In this document: positions 7,608 through 15,492 of the stretch, piece by piece
How positions within the stretch are numbered: position 1 is the stretch's first letter
Layout of the letters: each line of letters starts with the position of its first letter
Origin: CAZDDI01 sp964504195
Lineage (GTDB): Bacteria; Chloroflexota; Anaerolineae; B4-G1; SLSP01
Assembly (NCBI GenBank): GCA_964504195.1
Contig: CAZDDI010000042.1
Coordinates: forward strand, 1-38,129
Reading direction: 5' to 3'
DNA length: 38,129 nt
Made by a program: the position numbers and the translations under genes
The notes under the pieces: generated by a model
Databases searched by the model: none
What the model was told of the DNA's origin: nothing
What the model saw: only the letters and a program-made list of their open reading frames with translations

Positions 7608-9176
7608 ATGCCCAATCCCTTCTTCTATGGCGACCCTGTACCCCACGACAAGTTCTTGGGGCGGCAACGCGAGCTGCGGCGCATTGTGAGTCGGCTCTCC
7701 AACCGGGGACAATCCACCGCCATCGTAGGGGAACCCCGTAGCGGCAAGACCTCCTTGTTATTGTATCTGTCCGCCCCAGAGATGCGCACCGCACTCTATG
7801 GCACGGAGGGCGAACGACGCCTGATTTTTTCCTACCTGGATGCCCACACGCTAGGTATGGAATTTACTCCGGTACAGTTTTGGGAACAGGCTTTACAACC
7901 GTTGTATGAACAGCTCGTCGTATCTACACATGATACAGAACTAAGCCAGCTCTACGCAGCTTGCCACGATACCGGGTATAACTCCTTTGCACTAGAACGG
8001 CTCTTCAACCAGTTGGAAACCACTGATAAGCGGCTCGTCTTGCTGTTGGACGAATTCGATCTAATCCTGCACCATCCCCGCCTCAATAGCGCTGAGTTCT
8101 TCGGCAGCCTGCGCTCACTGGCCTCGCGCAGCCGGGGGACACTGGCACTCATCATTGCAGGCCGTTTCCCGTTAGGTCGGCTCAACACCGATACCCAACA
8201 GCTCAGCCGCACAGGGTCACCTTACTTTAACTTTCTCTCAGAAGTCACACTCGGCCCCTTGGCGCAACGTGAGGCGCTGCTGTTGCTCAACCAGGGGCTT
8301 GAGCGGTTTAGCAGCGCCGACATCCACTTCATTACTGTGTTGGCGGGGGGGCATCCGTACCTGCTGCAAGTAGCAGCCTGTGAACTCTGGGAAATTTACG
8401 AGGATGAACCAGAATCAGCGCAGGGGTGTCGGCGGCAAGTCGCCGAACTGCTTTACTCCGAAGTCGCACTGACATTAGCTGATACCTGGCGGCTCTGGCC
8501 CCCGGAAATGCGCTGCGCGTTCACCGCTGTCGCCCTGCAACACCTTAACGCGCTCGTCCCACCAGGCATGAACCACAACACCACCCCTAATGAGATTTCG
8601 CTCACCGACACCTACACGTCCTACGAAATAGGACTCCATGCACTGCTAGCAACTGTTGGGCGCAATCATCCGGACGCCCTCATCTATGAGCAACGGCTGA
8701 TGGAGAACATCGCCCATTGCCGACGCTTCTTCGATGATGATACCCGCAAGAGCGAACGCGCGCAAATCATCGCCCAGCTCAATACGCTGGCGGTAGCACT
8801 CACCGGCAACTCGTTTAATGCTCTCTGCGAAAGGGAAAATCCACAGCCGCTACACATCGCAGTACGCGTATTGCATGAAGTAATGCGCGATTTCCGTCAG
8901 GAGTTACAGCTGTTAGAGCGTCAGGGGTTCGTCTGTGAGGATGCCATCATTCCCGGCGGCTGGGCCGTGCGCCCGCTGGCCTTCCTCTGGTGGCTCGCCG
9001 ACGAGATCGTGCATGAGGTGCGTGACAAGCCCACACTGGAAGCCTGGATGCGCGCGCAACGCTGGGACGGACTACTCACCCACGCCGAGCGAGCCGCGCT
9101 AGGGCAGGCTCTCCGGGCTGTGGATTTGGCGCTCGAGAGTGGCGCGAAAATGCTCATCGCTGCTGCAGCGAGTTAA
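7608..9176 (+). CDS. STAND/AAA-type ATPase
   Basis: A 522-residue P-loop ATPase. It begins NPFFYGDPVPHDKFLGR, the same NP-x-x-x-G-x-PV....F-x-GR lead-in as the preceding gene. Walker A is GEPRSGKTS (41-49), Walker B is LVLLLDEFD (about 142-150), and a GHPYLLQ motif falls near 248. Unlike its neighbour it has no TPRs and no membrane segment; the C-terminal 270 residues are helical, without a known domain that I can name, and end in a winged-helix-like stretch (LQLLERQGFVCEDAIIPGGWAVRP). Ribosome site AAGGA is seven bases before the ATG. Spacing and orientation suggest co-transcription with the TPR ATPase; the two may act together, which is inference. Confidence 0.78.
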   Translation: MPNPFFYGDPVPHDKFLGRQRELRRIVSRLSNRGQSTAIVGEPRSGKTSLLLYLSAPEMRTALYGTEGERRLIFSYLDAHTLGMEFTPVQFWEQALQPLYEQLVVSTHDTELSQLYAACHDTGYNSFALERLFNQLETTDKRLVLLLDEFDLILHHPRLNSAEFFGSLRSLASRSRGTLALIIAGRFPLGRLNTDTQQLSRTGSPYFNFLSEVTLGPLAQREALLLLNQGLERFSSADIHFITVLAGGHPYLLQVAACELWEIYEDEPESAQGCRRQVAELLYSEVALTLADTWRLWPPEMRCAFTAVALQHLNALVPPGMNHNTTPNEISLTDTYTSYEIGLHALLATVGRNHPDALIYEQRLMENIAHCRRFFDDDTRKSERAQIIAQLNTLAVALTGNSFNALCERENPQPLHIAVRVLHEVMRDFRQELQLLERQGFVCEDAIIPGGWAVRPLAFLWWLADEIVHEVRDKPTLEAWMRAQRWDGLLTHAERAALGQALRAVDLALESGAKMLIAAAAS

Positions 9177-9178
9177 AT

Positions 9179-9985
9179 CTAGATGCTGGTTGCTGGAAGC
9201 TGGTTGCTAGAACCAGCTTCCAGATTCGAGTAGCCCGTCACCAGTTTGAGCAAATCCACCGCGCGCCAGACGGCAACCGCCGCCATACCGTGTGCCAGCA
9301 CGGCGAAGATGGGCGGCTCTTGGGGCGTGTAGTATGTCCAGCACAGGCGCGTGGTTCCCCACAGTTCGAGGAAATACCCCAGGCCTATCCCAGCTGTAAA
9401 TATCAGCATTGCCGGGCGCGGCTGCTGCCGGCAGCTGACAATCAGCAAGGCACAAATCACCAACGCCAGCTGCGTGAGAATATGACCGAAGGTGGGGCGG
9501 ACAAACACGAGCAATAGCGGGTAAAAAATAGCGAAAATGCCCCAATAAAGTCCCACAAACCAGCGTTCAGGCAGGCGTGCGGTGAACGCATTCAGGACCC
9601 GTGCGATCCGCTCAAAGGAGAGGTTGGCGATGGGCCACGCGGGGATGATCCACAGCGGCGGGTGTTCGAGCGTGTAATAGGCCCACAGCCCGGTCTGCGT
9701 CCCCCACCCCTCAATAGCCAACCCCGCGACCAGCCCCACCAGCACGATGAAGCCATCGGTGCGCAAATCGGCCCCCAGCATGATAAGCAGCGACATCACC
9801 AAAAAGATGCCGATGAGCAGCCAATCCAGTTGCGGCAGCAGCGGGCGGGTGGGATCAATGTAGGCGAGCACGTCCTCGGCCAACGGCCACCAGACCACCA
9901 CGATGAGGCCCACTGTGGCGAGAAAGCCACTCAACACAACGTAGCTGGCGCGATTCCAGCGCAATGCCCCGCGCAACTTTTGCAT
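9179..9985 (-). CDS. Polytopic membrane protein with internal duplication
   Basis: A protein of about 268 residues with seven or eight hydrophobic segments. The start at 9985 (MQKLRGALRW) is preferred because GGAGG lies eight bases upstream; an ATG at 10000 would overlap the EamA gene by 11 bases. Two stretches match each other: E-G-W-G-T-Q-x-G-x-W-x-Y-Y with PPL and AWPIA in the first half, and E-L-W-G-T-T-x-x-x-W-T-Y-Y with PPI and AHGMA in the second half. The protein may thus be an inverted or direct repeat fold with conserved W, Y, E and PP residues inside the membrane. The layout recalls carotenoid-type membrane enzymes, but I cannot assign a family. The C-terminal residues come from a micro-repeat. 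Probably co-transcribed with the EamA gene. Confidence 0.7.
   Translation of the reverse strand: MQKLRGALRWNRASYVVLSGFLATVGLIVVVWWPLAEDVLAYIDPTRPLLPQLDWLLIGIFLVMSLLIMLGADLRTDGFIVLVGLVAGLAIEGWGTQTGLWAYYTLEHPPLWIIPAWPIANLSFERIARVLNAFTARLPERWFVGLYWGIFAIFYPLLLVFVRPTFGHILTQLALVICALLIVSCRQQPRPAMLIFTAGIGLGYFLELWGTTRLCWTYYTPQEPPIFAVLAHGMAAVAVWRAVDLLKLVTGYSNLEAGSSNQLPATSI
9183..9224. repeat. Micro-repeat tract, GCTGGTTGCTG(G/A)A units
   Basis: GCTGGTTGCTGGAA is followed by GCTGGTTGCTAGAA and then an inverted AACCAGCTTCCAG. It forms the last codons of the minus-strand membrane-protein gene, giving the tail SSNQLPATSI, which is probably repeat-derived and not part of the original protein. Confidence 0.65.
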
Positions 9986-9989
9986 CCGC

Positions 9990-10913
9990 TCAGCCTCCAT
10001 CTTTCTTGCCCAATTCCGCCACCAACATCCCGATCAAAATGAGCAGGCCGCCGAGCCATTGCCGGGCTTCAAGCTGCTCCGCCGCAATCACGACGGCAAA
10101 GAGCGCGGCAAAGACCGGCTCCAGCACGAAGATCAACGCGGTACGCGCAGAGGTGGTATACTGCTGCGCCCACGATTGGGTGAAGTAAATCGCGCCGGTG
10201 GCGATGAGACCCATGTAGAGCGTAATCGGCAGCAGTGGGAGCGGCAACAGCAGGACGTGCGATTCCAGCACCAGCGCTGCCACTGAGTTCAGCAGCGCCA
10301 CCGTGAAAAGCTGCATCAGCGCGAAGGGCAACGTGGCATGGTGCGACGAGAACAGCCCCGTCGCAAGGATGTGCAGCGCAAAGCCCAACGCGCAGGCGAG
10401 CACCCACACATCGCCGGTGACGATGGTCAAGTCGCGGTTGAGCGTCATCAGCCCCAGGCCCAGCGTCGCCAGGAGTACGCCCAAGAATACGGCGCGCGCA
10501 GGTGGGCGGCGCAAGCCCACCGCCGCGAAGAATGGCACCAGCACCACGCTCAGGCCGGTGATGAACGCGGCTTTGCCCGCCTCGGTCGTCTGCAAGCCGA
10601 TGGTCTGGGTGGCGAAGGCCAGCGCGAGAAAGACGCCCGTCAGCCCGCCTTCGCGCAGCAAAGCCCAGCTCATGGTAAGCTTGCGACGGCCCGCCAGCCC
10701 CACTCCGAGCAAGCCCAGCCCGGCAATCCAGAAGCGCGTGGCGATAAAGACAAACGGCCCGATGCTATCCAGCGCATTCTTGACGATGATGAAGGTGGAA
10801 CCCCACACCATCGTAATCAACACCAGCGCGATTTCCGCCTTGAGCCGGTTGACCGGGCGTGGTCGTGTCGTAATAACGCGCAAAGGTGGGGGAGCTGAAG
10901 TTGGAATTGTCAC
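9990..10913 (-). CDS. EamA/DMT-superfamily transporter
   Basis: A ten-helix drug/metabolite transporter made of two EamA halves: ALVLITMVWGSTFIIVKNAL and SFWIAGL-like segments in the first, and a second half ending in the typical FVLEPVFAALFAVVIAAEQL and GGLLILIGMLVAELG. Members export or take up small metabolites; the substrate cannot be told from sequence. Start: a GTG at 10911-10913 (VTIPTS) has GGAGG just upstream; a TTG at 10934 would add seven residues (MFFFGGL) but would place the GGAGG inside the gene. The stop lies four bases upstream of the preferred start of the next membrane-protein gene, suggesting an operon. Confidence 0.87.
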   Translation of the reverse strand: MTIPTSAPPPLRVITTRPRPVNRLKAEIALVLITMVWGSTFIIVKNALDSIGPFVFIATRFWIAGLGLLGVGLAGRRKLTMSWALLREGGLTGVFLALAFATQTIGLQTTEAGKAAFITGLSVVLVPFFAAVGLRRPPARAVFLGVLLATLGLGLMTLNRDLTIVTGDVWVLACALGFALHILATGLFSSHHATLPFALMQLFTVALLNSVAALVLESHVLLLPLPLLPITLYMGLIATGAIYFTQSWAQQYTTSARTALIFVLEPVFAALFAVVIAAEQLEARQWLGGLLILIGMLVAELGKKDGG

Positions 10914-10958
10914 AAGGCCTCCAAAAAAGAACAATCTTAAGAATTTCGCAATCCCGTT

Positions 10959-11023
10959 GCCTGAGCCTGTCGAAGGCAGTGGGTTTTGGTTAGCGCGTAC
11001 CCTTCGACAGGCTCAGGGTACGC
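10959..11023. repeat. Inverted pair of REP-like elements
   Basis: CCTGAGCCTGTCGAAGG (10960-10976) and its exact complement CCTTCGACAGGCTCAGG (11001-11017) are 24 bases apart. The second copy is also framed by GCGTACCC and GGGTACGC (10995-11002 and 11016-11023). It lies in the 171-base gap between the ABC permease stop and the EamA start and could form a strong hairpin in minus-strand transcripts. Confidence 0.85.
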
Positions 11024-11046
11024 TACCTGCGTAAGTCCTGAACATA

Positions 11047-11088
11047 CTGCGTAATTTTCTCCTTTACGCATTACGCAGTACGTATTAG
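11047..11088. repeat. Micro-repeat tract, TACGCAGTACG-like units
   Basis: Imperfect repeats of TACGCATTACGCAGTACGTATTA, with a partial copy (TACTGCGTAATT) in inverse sense, lie at the 3' end of the ABC permease gene. Same class as the other 7-8 base period tracts in this window. Confidence 0.5.
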
Positions 11089-12728
11089 AACATCTGCGTC
11101 CCTGGTGGTCTGAGCCATTCCATGGCGACGAAGCCCACCACACACACGGTCATCAAAATCGTGGACATCGCCAACGCCTGCCCATAGTTTACCGCACCCG
11201 GCAGAGAAAGAAAGCGGTAGATGGCGATGGGGATGGTGGGGAGTTCGGGGCGCGCGATCATGGAGGTGGCGCCGAACTCGCCCATGGAGACGGTGAAGGC
11301 GAAGACACCGCCCACTGCCAGGGCGCGGCGGATGATGGGCAGGTCTACTTCGGCGAAGACGCGCGCGGGTGATGCGCCGAGCGTGGCGGCGGCCTCGCGC
11401 AGCGCCGGGCGGATGGATTGCAGCGCGGGCAGCAGACTCCGCACGACGAAGGGCAGCGCGACGAGCGTGTGCCCGCAGACGATGAGCAGCGGCGTTCCGC
11501 GCAGGGCCAGCGGCGGGCGGCCCATGCCGATGAGGTAGCCCAATCCCAGCGTCACGGCGGAGGTACCCAGCGGTAGCATGAACAGCGCATCGAGCAGCCA
11601 AGCGCGTCGCTGGCGGTAGAGCGCGAGCGCGGTGAGCAGCCCCAACGTCAGCGCGAGTGCCATCGTCGCCAGGGCAAAGCGCACCGAGTTCCACACCGCC
11701 GCAATCGGCGGGACGTAGAAGATGGAGCGACGCGGATTCTCGAAGAGTGCGGCGTAGTAGTGCAGCCCGCCATCGAAGGAGCGCACCACGAGCGTGAGCA
11801 AGGGCGCAGCGAGCAGCAGGCCGAGCAGGGTCACGGTCGCCAGCACCAGGGCGATCTCGCCGGGCCTGCGGGGACGGCGTTGGGTAGCCCACTGTGGACG
11901 CAGCTCCAACGGACGAGCCAACCCGGCTTGCAGGCGGGTGTAAGTGAGCGTGAGCGCCAGCGTGATGGCGATTTGCACCAGCGACAGGGCCGCAGAGAGG
12001 GGCAGGTTGGCAAAGTTGACCGTTTGCCGGTAGATTTCCACCTCCAGCGTGGCGAAGCGCGGCCCGCCGAGAATGAGGATCACGCCGAAGCTAGTGAAGC
12101 AGAAGATGAAGACGAGCAGGCCCGCCGCGCCCAGCGCCGGCGCGAGCAAGGGCAGCGTCACCTCGCGGAAGGCGCGCCAAGGCGATGCGCCCAGCGTCCG
12201 CGCCGCCTGCTCCAGGTGCGGATCGAGGTTGGCCCAGAAGCCGCCCACCATCCGCAGCACCAGGGTCACGTTGTAGAAGATGTGCGCGAGCAGAATCGCG
12301 CCGAGCGTGTAGCGGAAATCGAAGACGCCGCCGGTCAGCGCGCCAAGCGGCGAGCGCGGCCCTAACAATGCCGTGAACGCCGTCGCGACGACGACGGTGG
12401 GCAGCACGAAGGGCACGGTGGCGAGCGCCTGCAGCAGGGTCTTGCCGGGGAAATCGTAGCGGGCGAAGACGTAAGCGCCGGGCAGTCCTAGCAACAGCGT
12501 GAGCACCGTCGAGAGCAACGCCTGCCCGAAGGTGAAGCCGAGCACGCGCCATATCGCCGCGCTGAAGAGGCGGGACAGCACAGCAACGCTATCGCCTTCC
12601 ATAAAACTCACGCGGAAGATTGCCACGAGTGGGTAGAAATAGAAAAGCGTGAGGAAAAGCAGCGGTAGGATGAGTAATGCGTACGGCGTGATGCGTGATG
12701 CGTGATGCTTGGGCGAAGACTGTTGCAT
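11085..12728 (-). CDS. ABC transporter permease, two-domain ThiP/FbpB-like
   Basis: A 547-residue protein with about 12 membrane segments and two BPD_transp_1 domains. Each carries the cytoplasmic EAA loop that docks the ATPase: EQAARTLGASPWRAFREV near 185 and REAAATLGASPARVFAEV near 445. Fused two-domain permeases of this kind serve iron(III) or thiamine/thiamine pyrophosphate importers. No ATPase or binding-protein gene is adjacent, so the substrate stays open and I give no symbol. The ATG overlaps the stop of the HAD gene (TGATG), indicating coupling. The N-terminal residues HHASRITPYALL are written by a GCATCAC micro-repeat tract. A thiamine importer with a phosphatase next to it would be a reasonable guess, unproven. 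Confidence 0.88.
   Translation of the reverse strand: MQQSSPKHHASRITPYALLILPLLFLTLFYFYPLVAIFRVSFMEGDSVAVLSRLFSAAIWRVLGFTFGQALLSTVLTLLLGLPGAYVFARYDFPGKTLLQALATVPFVLPTVVVATAFTALLGPRSPLGALTGGVFDFRYTLGAILLAHIFYNVTLVLRMVGGFWANLDPHLEQAARTLGASPWRAFREVTLPLLAPALGAAGLLVFIFCFTSFGVILILGGPRFATLEVEIYRQTVNFANLPLSAALSLVQIAITLALTLTYTRLQAGLARPLELRPQWATQRRPRRPGEIALVLATVTLLGLLLAAPLLTLVVRSFDGGLHYYAALFENPRRSIFYVPPIAAVWNSVRFALATMALALTLGLLTALALYRQRRAWLLDALFMLPLGTSAVTLGLGYLIGMGRPPLALRGTPLLIVCGHTLVALPFVVRSLLPALQSIRPALREAAATLGASPARVFAEVDLPIIRRALAVGGVFAFTVSMGEFGATSMIARPELPTIPIAIYRFLSLPGAVNYGQALAMSTILMTVCVVGFVAMEWLRPPGTQMF
12670..12710. repeat. Micro-repeat tract, GCATCAC units inside a gene start
   Basis: On the minus strand GCATCAC is repeated three times and followed by GCCGTACGCATTACTCATC. 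It encodes residues about 8-17 of the ABC permease (HHASRITPYA), so this class of repeat can sit inside coding sequence without breaking the frame. Confidence 0.7.
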
Positions 12729-13411
12729 CAGGCAAGTACCTGCGTGAGAAGTTGGTGCAGTTCGGCGATGCTAGCGACGCTGTAATCGGCGAGGGGGGCG
12801 GGTCTGGGCGTGCGGCTCAACAGCGCGGCTTGCATCCCCGCCGCCTTCGCGCCCGCGATGTCGTGCGTGACCGAATCACCGATGTAGAGGGCATCTCCCG
12901 GCGCGACGCCGAGTTGCGCCAAAGCGTGCCAAAAGATATCTGGCTCCGGCTTGTAACTACCCACTTCGCAGGCGATGACGATACTATCGAAGTAAGATAC
13001 AAGGCCGGCATGGGCAATGCGCGCTCGCTGCTCTTGCGCGTCGTAAGCGTTGCTGATGAGACCCGTTTTCGCCTTGCGCCGCACCTGCGCCAGCATCGGC
13101 TCGACACCCGCGAAAGGGATGCACACTTCAATCAGTTGGGCACGGTAGAGCTCGGTGTAGCTATCATCCCAGGGCAGGCCATAATGGGCAAAGGTATGCT
13201 GCAGGCGCCAGCTGTGCATCAGCAGCGGATCAATCGCTTGCGCCTCAACCAGCTGATGAAAGGCCATGATTGCATCCACCGCCGTTTCCAGAAAAGCCTC
13301 GCAGCTGACCGGCGCGCCGCTGTGCGCGTGCAGCCAGCGCAAGCTCCGGAGGTCGGCGTCCACAAAATCAACCAGCGTGCCGTCGAAATCGAATAGAATG
13401 GCTTCAAACAT
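12728..13411 (-). CDS. HAD-superfamily hydrolase (phosphatase-like)
   Basis: A 227-residue HAD enzyme. Motif I is LFDFDGTL (nucleophile D8, acid D10), motif II is GLISNA, motif III lysine is in SYKPEPDIF, and motif IV is YIGDSVTHD. A helical C1 cap lies between motifs I and II. Such enzymes dephosphorylate small metabolites such as nucleotides, glycolate phosphate or sugars; the substrate is not evident. The start is at MFEAILF; the 18 codons open upstream are glycine-rich and derive from the intergenic GC-rich repeat. Its stop overlaps the start of the ABC permease gene by one base, so the two are probably translated together. Confidence 0.9.
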   Translation of the reverse strand: MFEAILFDFDGTLVDFVDADLRSLRWLHAHSGAPVSCEAFLETAVDAIMAFHQLVEAQAIDPLLMHSWRLQHTFAHYGLPWDDSYTELYRAQLIEVCIPFAGVEPMLAQVRRKAKTGLISNAYDAQEQRARIAHAGLVSYFDSIVIACEVGSYKPEPDIFWHALAQLGVAPGDALYIGDSVTHDIAGAKAAGMQAALLSRTPRPAPLADYSVASIAELHQLLTQVLA

Positions 13412-13445
13412 GCGCGTACCGCCCCATGAAGATCCTCCACACGTT

Positions 13446-13493
13446 CCCCCCTCGCCCCCGCGCAAACGCCGAGACGAGGGGGGATTTTTCTTT
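13446..13493. repeat. G/C-run palindrome with trailing T-run (terminator-like)
   Basis: CCCCCCTCG (13446-13454) pairs with CGAGGGGGG (13475-13483) and is followed on the plus strand by ATTTTTCTTT. It would act as an intrinsic terminator only for plus-strand transcripts, yet both neighbours are on the minus strand. It resembles the element at the right end of the window and is best read as a dispersed repeat. Confidence 0.6.
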
Positions 13494-13524
13494 GGCTAGC
13501 AGCCCATTTAACAAAACACTAGCT

Positions 13525-15492
13525 TCAATAGCCTTTCATAATCAACGGCAGATAGAGAGAAAGCCCATTGACGATGACCTTTGCGAAATACTCTCTCACA
13601 TTGCCCGCACCATCGGCAATCAATACGGAATTGACGAGAACCTCAGGTTCCGTAAGCCCGACAGGGACAACCGCACTGTAAGTAATATCCACAGATGCGC
13701 TATCGGCAACCGGCCCAGTCCAGATAATCACCCCGCCCGCTTCACTATAGCTGCCAGACGAGGCCCATAGATCGCCTTGATAAATCACCTCGGACGGCAA
13801 GGTGCTGGTAACACTTACAGAGGCTAATGCAGAACCCGTATTCTTAAGTTGTACGGAATAGAACAGCGTGTCACCAGGATCAGCCAGGTACGGTTGCACA
13901 CGCACTTGCGAAGTGCGCAAGGAACCCGGCAGAATGGAACCAGAGCGCTGATAATTACCCCGCCCGGTCCGCCACAAGACACGCGCATCCGCGGTTCCCG
14001 GTAAATCATAGGCGACAAACCCGGAACTTGTGGTGTTGATGACGATTTCCAGCTCCCCATCCCCATCAATGTCGGCCAGCGTGGGGGCAGCCAACGCTCC
14101 GTTCTCGGTAGCACTGCCGAATGCAGCCGGTAAATCCACTGCATGGATCAGATTGCCCAGATAATCCAGAATGTAGAGCTTGCCGTTTTGGCCGCTACCC
14201 TTTTGCAACCAGGTGGTGAAGATAACCTCAGCATAGCCATCGTTATCCAGATCGGCGACTACCGGTTCGGAAGCAAAGACGAGCGGGCCACTACCAGGAT
14301 AGAGCACGAACGGCCAATTGCCATGTTGGGTTTTATCCAACCAGTAGGCATGGACGCGCCCATCGTAGGAGGGAAAGATGATTTCGAGATTGCCGTCGCC
14401 ATCGAGATCGGCAGTCACCGGATTGGACATATTGCTCTCGATAATAGCCCAATCTTCGTTTATCGGAGCCGCGTTGCCATCAGGAATAGGGATCACCTCC
14501 CAATCAAAATTATTGTCGCTCCAGCGGGTACGGTCGGCATTAAATATAAAGGGCATTTCATAGAGACTGGTGTAAGGATTGGTGCCACAATTATAAACAT
14601 TCCCTATCGCGACAATCTCTAGCACCCCGTCGCCGTTGACATCTACGACATTGGCAGGTGTGTGGGCAAAGTTAGGCCGATGTTCCGTGCCACAATCAGC
14701 ATATCCACGCAGGTCTACCTCATGATCCACGTGAACGCCCACAGCCCCCCAAGCCTTATCGCCATACATGGCATGAGCAGGAAGCTGCACCCCAGCGGCT
14801 GTGTAAGCGCAAATATAGTGAACATCAGAAGGCACGACGATCTCAGCCATCCCGTCGCCGTTCAGATCGCCCACGGCAACGTTATCGTTGAAGACACCCC
14901 AGGCATAGCCAGTATTGTTACTCAACTGCGGCCAACCGGCACGTAAAGTCCCATCGTGTCCATAGACCCAGGTATTGGTTTTGTCACTCCGGGCAGCACT
15001 GACGATAATTTCTAGCGTGCCGTTGTCGTCGAGATCATACACCGCCAAACCGCGCAGTTCATTGACAACCGGTTGACGCGACCAGATAAGCGCGCCCGTG
15101 TGGTCGAGCACGTTAAGATAACCGCTCCCCTGCGCCGTGACGATTTCCCAATCGCCATCGCCATCCAAGTCGGCCACGACAATGCCTGGCCAGACACGAT
15201 TACCGGGTGTATCAATGGCTTTTTGTAGCGCGCCATCCTCACCATTGAGAATGAAGATCGTGTTCGCCCCGCCGATGACCGCCATCTTGCCGTCACCATT
15301 CAGATCGGCCACAGCGGGCGAGGAATACCAACCCGTTTCACACCAGGAAGCATAACAGCCACCGTGTTGCCACTTGAGCACCGGCGCACCATAAGTAACG
15401 ACAGCACGGGACATAGCTGGCTCTGGCGGCGGCCCAGAAAAGAGACTTACAACAACCAAAAGTACAAGCGTGATCAAAATTGGGGTTTTCAT
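13525..15492 (-). CDS. Secreted FG-GAP/VCBS repeat protein with L-P-L tail
   Basis: AAGGAG seven bases upstream supports the ATG at 15490-15492, which overlaps the stop of the preceding gene (ATGA). Residues 1-25 are a signal peptide (KTPILITLVLLVVVSLFSG). Residues about 50-490 hold eight FG-GAP/integrin-alpha-like repeats with calcium loops (DLNGDG, DLDGDG, DLDDNG, DVNGDG, DIDGDG), predicted to form a beta-propeller. A DUF11-like beta domain follows (PYLADPGDTLFYSVQLKNTGS, then STLPSEVIYQG). The protein ends LSLYLPLIMKGY, like two other secreted proteins in this window. Likely a cell-surface or extracellular binding protein; the ligand is unknown. It forms a coupled pair with the upstream secreted protein. 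Confidence 0.85.
   Translation of the reverse strand: MKTPILITLVLLVVVSLFSGPPPEPAMSRAVVTYGAPVLKWQHGGCYASWCETGWYSSPAVADLNGDGKMAVIGGANTIFILNGEDGALQKAIDTPGNRVWPGIVVADLDGDGDWEIVTAQGSGYLNVLDHTGALIWSRQPVVNELRGLAVYDLDDNGTLEIIVSAARSDKTNTWVYGHDGTLRAGWPQLSNNTGYAWGVFNDNVAVGDLNGDGMAEIVVPSDVHYICAYTAAGVQLPAHAMYGDKAWGAVGVHVDHEVDLRGYADCGTEHRPNFAHTPANVVDVNGDGVLEIVAIGNVYNCGTNPYTSLYEMPFIFNADRTRWSDNNFDWEVIPIPDGNAAPINEDWAIIESNMSNPVTADLDGDGNLEIIFPSYDGRVHAYWLDKTQHGNWPFVLYPGSGPLVFASEPVVADLDNDGYAEVIFTTWLQKGSGQNGKLYILDYLGNLIHAVDLPAAFGSATENGALAAPTLADIDGDGELEIVINTTSSGFVAYDLPGTADARVLWRTGRGNYQRSGSILPGSLRTSQVRVQPYLADPGDTLFYSVQLKNTGSALASVSVTSTLPSEVIYQGDLWASSGSYSEAGGVIIWTGPVADSASVDITYSAVVPVGLTEPEVLVNSVLIADGAGNVREYFAKVIVNGLSLYLPLIMKGY

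Noticed and set aside
11085..12728. Gene symbol thiP
   Set aside because: ThiP and FbpB-type permeases look alike and no binding protein is present to decide.
13446..13493. Intrinsic terminator for the secreted-protein gene or HAD gene
   Set aside because: The T-run is on the plus strand, while both genes are on the minus strand; same structure occurs as a dispersed repeat.
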